DNA of 64,000 nucleotides from Sialis fuliginosa (taxonomy: Eukaryota; Arthropoda; Insecta; Megaloptera; Sialidae), in the NCBI GenBank assembly GCA_961205875.1, contig OY540814.1, positions 8,414,993 to 8,478,992 of the forward strand. Reading direction: 5' to 3'. Each line of letters begins with the position of its first letter. Position 1 is the stretch's first letter. A program made the position numbers and the translations under genes. The notes under the pieces are model-generated. The model ran no database searches. It was given only the letters and a program-made list of their open reading frames with translations, and was not told the origin of the DNA. Shown here piece after piece: positions 57,060 through 64,000 of the stretch.

Positions 57060-58217
57060 CAGGGTGGTCTGGTTTGGGATACAGATATTATAAGAACTGA
57101 TTCCCTGGATCATTGTGAGTAAAAAATTGTAATGAAAAGGGGGGTCTATCTTCAACACCCTTTGAGCTACAAGGTGTTGAAAAAGTTCGTTCAGAGTAGT
57201 ACTTACAAACAAAGATTATCTCATAACTTCCAAAGTAACGTAACTAGAACAACCACAATGAGTCCGTTTCATAGGTAATATAACTAACGTTTTTTTCAGT
57301 ATAAATCGTTATTGCTAGCCGTGTCTCCAATTCAGGGTTATTGCTCATCAAAGTCAAAAAAGATATATATTTTTTTGAGAGATATATGAGATATATATTT
57401 TTATGAGAATGACATTTTTCTCGAAAAGTATCTACAATATGTGGTATTTTTTATCATTATTACGGTGCGTCATAATGTTGTCTACAAATTCATTTCACGA
57501 AGTTTGGACCTAATTGTAAGTCTTACAATTTTCCAATTACAAAATCTAAATTAATCTCCAAAGTGACTATTTTGCTACCTACCATATAAAATAAACCAGT
57601 CATACATTTTTTTTGTTTATAATTACAAAATAAGATTTAAAACTATATAAATTAGCATTAACAATAAAAAAATGTTATATAAAAAAAAGGTATTACTGTT
57701 TCATTTAATAGGGTAGGTAGCAAATAGTCACTTTGGGGATTAATTTAGATAAATTTATAACTGAAAAACTGTAAGATTCAGGTCGAAACTTTGTGAAAGG
57801 AATTTGTAGGTAACATTATGATATGACACACCAAAAAAATGATAAAAAATTACCACATATTATAGGTATTTTTGGAGAAAAATGTCATTTTCATAAAAAT
57901 TTTCAAAAAAAATAAATATATTTTTTGACTTTGAGTAATAACTCTGAACTCGAAACACGGCTAGCAATAACGCTAATACTGAAAAATACGTTAGTTAATT
58001 ACCTATGAACCTGACTCATTGTGGTTGCTCTAGTTACATTACTTAGGAAGTTATAAGATAATCTATGTTTGTAAATACTACTCTGAATGAATTTTTTCAA
58101 CATCCTGTAGCTCAGAGGGTGTTAAAGATAGACCCCATCTTCCCATACAATTTTTTACTCACAATGAGCCAAGAAATCAGATTCTAAAATACCTGTATCC
58201 CAAACCGGACCAACCTG
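57060..58217. mobile_element. 1.16-kb near-complete palindromic transposon
   Basis: CAGGGTGGTCTGGTTTGGGA at the left end pairs with the right end (reverse complement CAGGTTGGTCCGGTTTGGGA). Pairing continues inward over roughly 500 bases per arm, including 'ctacctaccatataaaa' near the centre, leaving a loop of about 100 bases. TA flanks both ends. The minus-strand frame 57012-57212 lies in the left arm and is not a gene. TA target and CAGGGTG ends suggest a non-autonomous Tc1/mariner-like foldback element. Confidence 0.85.
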
Positions 58218-58515
58218 TATTTATATATATACATTTTTTATATATATCCGAACATAACTCCGACAAATATTACCGATTTGGACGTTTTTTTGTTTGTTTG
58301 AAAGAGCATACTTCCGAGGTGGTCCAATATAAATTTTATCGGAATCTAACCATGGATTTCTCAGATATACACCACTCGAAAGAGAAAAAATGAGACCCTA
58401 AAAACACTGAAAGTATATAATAATTAAGTTTAAAAGTTCTTTAAGATGATGTCATGCCACTAAAAAATTTTTTAAGAAAGAAAAAATAAAGAAAACCGAC
58501 TTCAAAACCGTTAAG
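58218..58515 (+). repeat. Right part of the interrupted lepidopteran repeat
   Basis: 'ccgaacataactccgacaaa', 'accgatttggacgttttttt', 'gaggtggtccaatataaatt' and finally 'aaaccgacttcaaaaccg' follow the standard order of the lepidopteran gaagtcggttt repeat class. Confidence 0.6.
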
Positions 58516-58814
58516 TTTATTATTATATATTTTTTAGTTTTTTTTTTTAATTTATTTTTATTTATAAAGTTTTTTATTCATTAATTGATTTAATGTTATT
58601 AAAATCACGTAACAAAAAGAGCTTCAAATATGATATTTTGTGTTTTGAATTAAATGTGTAAATTAAGATAGAGATAACGGTAGAGCGACAAGTTAATCAA
58701 GTTTTAAATATAGAGTTATGATTATATTATATAGACAAAGACAAAAACAATGATATATAATAACAAATATATGTTCACTGTGATTAAATCTTTATTTAAA
58801 ATATTTAAAATCCC
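58516..58814. other. AT-rich non-coding DNA
   Basis: Nothing distinctive is seen. Confidence 0.45.
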
Positions 58815-59460
58815 AAACGGAATTATAACAAATTCCTCCATGGCGCTGAAAAGCTCGGCGTCCCAGCGTATGAATAATCCAGAATAAAAAAGAGCACGGT
58901 GTTCTATCGGGATTGGTCATTATACAAAATAAAAATATCAAAATGAAACTGATTACGTCTATACACGGGCACGGTTAGTTTCCGAAGACCATTTATTTAA
59001 AAAAAACTCGCCTGTTCACCCACACACGAATGGTAACAATTTTAATCCCCTGATAATAAAAATGAAAATAAATGTTTCGCGATCTCTCCATACTCTCCCA
59101 TCTATGTAACATATAAACCGGGATATATATATCTGTAGCTGACCATATAAATTATAGCCATCAGCCCATCAGGGAGGCGCAATGTATAAGCTATGTTATT
59201 TGTTATTTTTCATTTCAAAAAATCCAGTAAATTAGTTTATGTATTACAGGGATGCGAACACAGCACCATCTATGCACGAATAAGTCAACGCGCGTCGGCC
59301 AAACAGAGACGGCTGCGGCAATTATTTAAATAGATCCCCTCTCTCTCTCACCATACCCACACACGTGGTCTCTCGCTCTGTCGTTCGGACACACACGAGA
59401 AATAGGTGTGTTACGGGGGTGTGAGGCGCTGGTCTCGACTCAGAAACTTCATCTAAAGTA
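58815..59460. promoter_or_regulatory. Large candidate regulatory or promoter island
   Basis: The first part has 'ttcctccatggcgctgaaaa', 'gggattggtcattatac' (CCAAT-type reverse complement) and 'tgataataaaaatgaaaat'. The second part (59250-59450) is CpG-bearing with 'gtcaacgcgcgtcggccaaa', GAGA-type CTCTCTCTC, CACGTG (59363 area) and G-rich 'ttacgggggtgtgaggcg'. On the minus strand GAGAGAGAGA is followed by TATTTAAATAA. No start or splice site can be fixed. No coding frame. Confidence 0.35.
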
Positions 59461-60436
59461 CGTGTTTGATCATTTCAACTAATTCGACATTCAGGTGATT
59501 TGAATTTTTAATTAAATCTTGTCTGATATGGAATCTTACAGATATCTTGATTATTGCAAATTGTATAATATGTACATGCATAATAATATGTAATATGTAT
59601 GTATAATATAATTGGATATATTCACGTGAATGGCTTGTTTTTAAAATCGAAACATATTTTAAAATTAATTATGTGTATGCCCAAATTATGTATAGTATAC
59701 AATTTGAAATTATATTAAAAATAAATTATAAAACTGATGCATATTATTTGAATATATAATTATATATCCTTCAGTTGTATTCTGCTATTAAATAATTAAA
59801 TCTAATACAAAATAAATATTTTTTTTAAAATACATACCTGTCAATATATTCTATATAAATAAAATTATAAATTACAATTCATATTTTATAATGTTCAAAA
59901 TAACAGAATACGTACATAAATGGTCATCAACATTAGTATAATTATAATGAAATATAAATCACAAAAAAATTCGAAAAAACGAAATCATATATAATTTAAA
60001 TGAATGATGAAATAATAGCAACCTTTTTGAAATAATAGATGCACACAAATCAATCACGAATTGCCGTTATTAAATTTGAAATATACTGAATTAATTACGG
60101 GTACAAAAACTCTTCCAGTGAATCTAAATAAAAAATCTCTTATGTGAATCTTGTTTTCTGCTAGCTCCAAATATGTCCAATCGCAAATGTACCTACATCG
60201 ATATATTATTAATTGACGGATATAGAAAATATTCTAGTGAGATTCTATGTAGCTTTAATCTCATAGTTAATACCAATTAGCACTGATTGGGAAGACATGG
60301 TTTTGGAGATTAAAATATCAAGAGTTATTTTATATTTCTTCGTAATGGAGAGGAACAGAATTACATACATACGTTATTCCATTCGGTAGTTTTTTTTTAT
60401 AAAAAAAAGATTTTAAATACAGAATACTTCAATATG
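59461..60436. other. AT-rich non-coding DNA
   Basis: No gene or paired ends recognised. Confidence 0.45.
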
Positions 60437-60970
60437 TTGCTTCCTCGCCACATCGATAGTACGAGAAACTTGTGTGTCTGTTAAGTGAATCCTTGTCACA
60501 CGCTAAACCAATTCTATTGCAACTTGGTTAGATGGTTGAGTCTGGCTTGAGGACGGTCACATTTCGAAATCATCAAAATCATGTGTAAGGGGGAGGGGTG
60601 ACATCAGAAAATATTAATTTTTTCAAGATATCTCAATAACGACTCATGTTACGTGAAAATTTTATAGAATTTTATAGGATCTTTTTTGTAGAGCATTCAA
60701 TGTCCTATAATAGGTCTACAACGTTTGTTGTAAAATATTCCCTTACAAAGATTTATCTCAATTTGCTTTAAAAAAGTCGTCATTTGTTTTTTACGAAAAA
60801 ATAATCCGGTGTATCTTAAGAAAAATTTCGAACTAATATTTTTTATTAAAATTGTATAAAAATTAAAGGGTTAACCAATGCCAGGCAATTTATATGAACA
60901 CTATATCGGTTTTTATTAAAATTGATCAATAATAATTAACTACCTTTGGTTAATTGAGCACGAGGAAGCA
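60437..60970 (-). mobile_element. MITE copy, TTGCTTCCTCG family, likely full length
   Basis: TTGCTTCCTCGCC at the left end and GCACGAGGAAGCA at the right end are the family termini in inverted orientation. Internal blocks match the copies at 8178 and 50758 in reverse complement. Length 534 bp with no insertion, so it probably represents the intact form. Confidence 0.75.
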
Positions 60971-62114
60971 CTGTGGTTTTACTTGGCAAATGTTTTTTTC
61001 ATGGTGATATTAAAATGGTTTTTGGTTTAGATAGAATAGATTACATAATTATAGGACCAAGAATTTTGAGAAAAATTCATATAAACCATAATATTTTATT
61101 TATTTATTTAAATCAGAAGCCGAAATAATTAACTTTACAATATCAATAATTCAAAAAATCAGTGCTTTTATAAGAAAACATAAAATTAAAATTTTTTATT
61201 TTGTAATTTTTTAGTTATACGAGACAAGGTGAATGTTTCATCTCGTACAAATCTCGAACAGTATCAGTCGATTTTTAATTTTTAAATTTATAAAAAAAAA
61301 TTAATTTTATACTTAGCATATAATCATTTAAATATTAATCTCTTAAAACAGACGAGACTGAAGCTGATATCGTCTCAGTATACTGTATTTTGGACATAGA
61401 AGAAAAATCATATTAAATTTGACCACTTATACAAAATAATTCACAATTTAAAATTTGAAGAATATTTTATATATTTCTGTTTCTACTTAAATGATTTTAT
61501 ATATTCCTGCGTACACCACATATGACAGAAAAGCTGATGTCACCTAAAAAGCTTGATTTAAAAACAAGATCCACCACATACACATACACATTTTATGAAT
61601 TGGCGTATTTAAAAAAAATGTACCGTAGCGAAATTCCATGCAAGCGAACATATCTAAATGTTTCTACAAATTGGCAATAAAGAATACATCCACACATATG
61701 AGAATCGTATACAAAACAGCTAATAACAGAAACACGTACATATATACATATTACATAAATTCAACTGAGTATCGCATTTCCTGCCTTTTTATGGCGCGAT
61801 GCATCATTCAATATCGCGGCCGAAGCTGGCGCCCTTTGACCCCGTCGCGCTCAACCTACTATCTCAGTATGTGTACACCGTTATGACAATTTACTTATTT
61901 ATGTTTACTGAGTTAAAGCTCACCGAGAGTACATGATTTCAATAAACGTTTGAATCAGTGTATATAGTATACCCCTGTTGGGTTCTTCACACGGTGTTGT
62001 ATTTTTGGGTCGTCGTTGACAATTCAAATAAAGTTGTATTAACATGTCTATCTGCATGATAGAAATATTATTTTAGTGTAAAATACTTGTAGTAGAGGAA
62101 AATTGGTATTTTGA
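60971..62114. other. AT-rich DNA with repeat fragments and a small CpG-rich patch
   Basis: A gagacgagac-family fragment lies at about 61218-61385 ('acgagacaaggtgaatg', 'cagacgagactgaagctgat'). At 61636 'ttccatgcaagcgaaca' is the end of an RTE-type tail. A CpG-rich patch at 61790-61860 ('atatcgcggccgaagctggc') is part of a short frame (61638-61886) without a recognised domain. Confidence 0.4.
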
Positions 62115-62570
62115 AGTGATGCATTCGGGAAGCTGTATTTTTTTGGATGTTCTCTTTATATGTTCGAAGATAAGTGGAAATTAAAAAAATAGAAAAATCG
62201 ACCATGTGCGTCCCGAGAAAATTGTTTAATTGTGCATTTTTGATATATTTCGAGTGTATCGCTACACTGTTTTTGAAATATCTCCGGTTCTATAGATCGT
62301 TGGAAAATAAAAAATATATTAAAATACTAAATTTAATAGACTATAGAACTGTATAGGCAGCGTTTCTTTTCAAACGCATCTTAACCTCAAAAATAAAAAA
62401 ATTGTCGAAAAACTTTTTTATCACTAATAATGCAATAATTAATGTAAAAATGAGGGGATTTTTACGATTGATTTGTACATGGCCGATTTTTCTAAATTTT
62501 TGATTTTCAACTCATCTTCGAACATATAAAGAGAAAATCCAAAAAAATCCAACATCCCGAATGCATCACT
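62115..62570. mobile_element. Foldback MITE, AGTGATGCATTC ends
   Basis: AGTGATGCATTCGGGA at the left end pairs with TCCCGAATGCATCACT at the right end. Arms of roughly 100 bases pair well ('ctctttatatgttcgaagat', 'aaaaatcg.ccatgt'). No target duplication is clear. About 456 bp; the frame 62174-62356 is internal and not a gene. Confidence 0.8.
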
Positions 62571-62697
62571 ATTCCTCACTTTTTATGTCTCTATTCCTTC
62601 TATTATTGTAGACTATGATAATTATATTAAAGTGTCAGTTCTAACGGAGAAATATACTAATGCATTGATTGCCTATACATAATTTAGAAAAAAAAGC

Positions 62698-62830
62698 GTG
62701 TGACTGATCTAATCGAGATCTATAACTTGTGACCAAAAGTAGTGTGCTAACTGCTCTGAGTGTCGAGATATATTGATTATAAATTTACGCTATCGAAAAT
62801 GAATTTTTTATGTCCATAATATCTCCTAAT
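62698..62830 (+). repeat. Dispersed repeat (GATCTAATCnAGATC family), copy 2 fragment
   Basis: 'ctgatctaatcgagatctat', 'taactgctctgagtgtcgag' and 'aaatttacgctatcg' match part of 48119-48591. It lies just upstream of a longer copy in the same orientation. Confidence 0.65.
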
Positions 62831-62920
62831 TATTAAAATAAAATAGAATAATTTCAATGAAATTGAAAAATCTGTCTATTAATCTAGTTACTTTTTGCAA
62901 TTAACTCTTTGTTTTCGTTG

Positions 62921-63372
62921 TTTTTTATGATTTGTACGAGCATAAAAATAAATGATATTGAAAAATTGTGTAAATGTGAAATTTACTTTTTTTGTTTTTA
63001 TTTAATTTAAATAACTTTAATCAATATATATTCGTATGTACTGTTATTTTTGTTTCAATTCAATTAATTAATATTTACAAGCTAAATCATGGAAATACGA
63101 AATTAATTTTTTTTATAATATGAAGTTTTTTACTCATTAAAACTAGTGAAATGTTTTGATTTGTAATTGTATCTCGTAGATCTAATCGAGATCTATAATT
63201 TGAGACCAAAACCCGCGTGGTAGCTGCTCTAACTGTTGAGATATACTGATTGTAAATTAACGCTAGCGCGCAAACTAATCTCAGCGCGTTACATCAAGTT
63301 TTTGAAATACCCACCTAGTATCTGGCGTAAAACACTATGTAGACACGTTAATCACGTCAAAATAATAAATAA
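62921..63372 (+). repeat. Dispersed repeat (GATCTAATCnAGATC family), copy 3
   Basis: Nearly full-length match to 48119-48591, from 'tatgatttgtacgagcataa' to 'gttaatcacgtcaaaataa', including 'tagatctaatcgagatctat' and 'aatctcagcgcgttacatca'. Non-coding. Confidence 0.7.
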
Positions 63373-64000
63373 TATAGATTGTTTAATACCTACTTATATG
63401 CATTAAAAGTTACATTATATACATATATATGTGTACATACTTATAAAATATCTATTATAATTACGGTCAACTGCCATTTTTCATTTTATATTTAATTTAT
63501 TTTATTTTATTATTTTTTTTTCATAAAAAACTTTACAATTATAAATTAATAATAACAACTTCATTGTTTAAACGTCAGAAAAAACGTGCAGAAAAATGTA
63601 AATGCAAGCTTTCGATTCACAGAATCATCGTCAGGCTTTTATTATAGAAGGAAAATTTGTGATAGATGTCGTATTCTCAACAATATTCATGTAACATTTT
63701 TCTTCAATAAATCATGGCATTTAAACAATTGTTATTATTTATTATATTTCACGTCACTACTATTACATTATTATAAATATATAAAAGTTTGCGATATTTA
63801 TTATATAAAATTCTTTTTAATGGGAAAATTACAGCCATTTACGCTTTAAGAGAAAGCCAGTTATTAGTAGCAATAAATAATAGTGTTTTTTCATATTGTA
63901 TTAATTTATTTTAATCTATAGATTCAAAAGAATTCATTGACATACATAGTAGCCATAAAGATAGCATTTAAATGGTCAGTATTTATAAAAAAATATACCT
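63373..64000. other. AT-rich non-coding DNA
   Basis: The plus-strand frame 63586-63849 (87 codons) is AT-rich and rich in Tyr and Leu; no domain is recognised and I do not call it a gene. Confidence 0.45.

Noticed and set aside
1-64000. CRISPR arrays, bacterial operons, ribosome binding sites or rho-independent terminators
   Set aside because: Base composition, repeats and lack of dense ORFs show this is eukaryotic nuclear DNA; no regularly spaced repeat-spacer array was seen.

Overview
This window looks like AT-rich, repeat-dense, non-coding DNA from a lepidopteran insect. I found no intact protein-coding gene that I can name. The lineage call rests on repeat signatures familiar from moths and butterflies. 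One is an element that opens TAGGGTTTCG and closes GCACTTGGCCG (11834-12324). Another is a repeat carrying 'ttcaaaaaaggaggaggt' and 'accgacttcaaaa', split by an insertion at 57060-58217. A third is RTE-like LINE/SINE tails reading 'gaagccgcgggt' near 15.7, 31.8 and 47.2 kb. Species and chromosome cannot be told from the sequence alone.

Most recognisable structure is transposon debris. Five elements have terminal inverted repeats with exact or near-exact target duplications: a hAT element at 32584-33339 (8 bp, exact), a hAT MITE at 44914-45551 (8 bp, exact) with a related copy at 36140-36699, a foldback element at 39761-40284 (9 bp, exact), a hAT-like MITE at 19203-19588 (6 of 8 bp) and a possible 2.5-kb hAT-like composite at 47597-50098 (6 of 8 bp). 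Other inverted-repeat elements lie at 2891-3588, 10610-13598, 21777-22318, 41523-42346, 43714-44140, 55409-55989, 57060-58217 and 62115-62570. A three-level nest sits at 17366-18039, and other copies in the window serve as approximate empty sites. A TTGCTTCCTCG-ended MITE family occurs five times.

The 10.6-13.6 kb transposon contains a decayed minus-strand coding region with in-frame stops and splice-like signals.

Between the transposons are islands of more complex, relatively GC-rich or homeodomain-site-rich sequence (2.3, 9.0, 14.4, 18.3, 26.7, 29.7, 37.4-38.5, 41.1, 42.9, 46.4, 52.0, 54.5 and 59 kb). These look like candidate cis-regulatory elements of a gene-poor regulatory domain. The best host transcription candidate is on the minus strand near 14.36 kb: GAGA repeats, overlapping TCAGT initiators and, about 460 bases downstream, a CAG|GTGAGA donor. 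Weaker plus-strand candidates are at 38.1-38.5 and 52.04-52.12 kb. An NRF-1 consensus palindrome (962-973) and a CTCF-like motif (2382-2396) lie near the left end. One reading is that the window holds a distal promoter and long intronic or intergenic regulatory DNA of a developmental gene whose coding exons lie outside, but nothing here identifies that gene.
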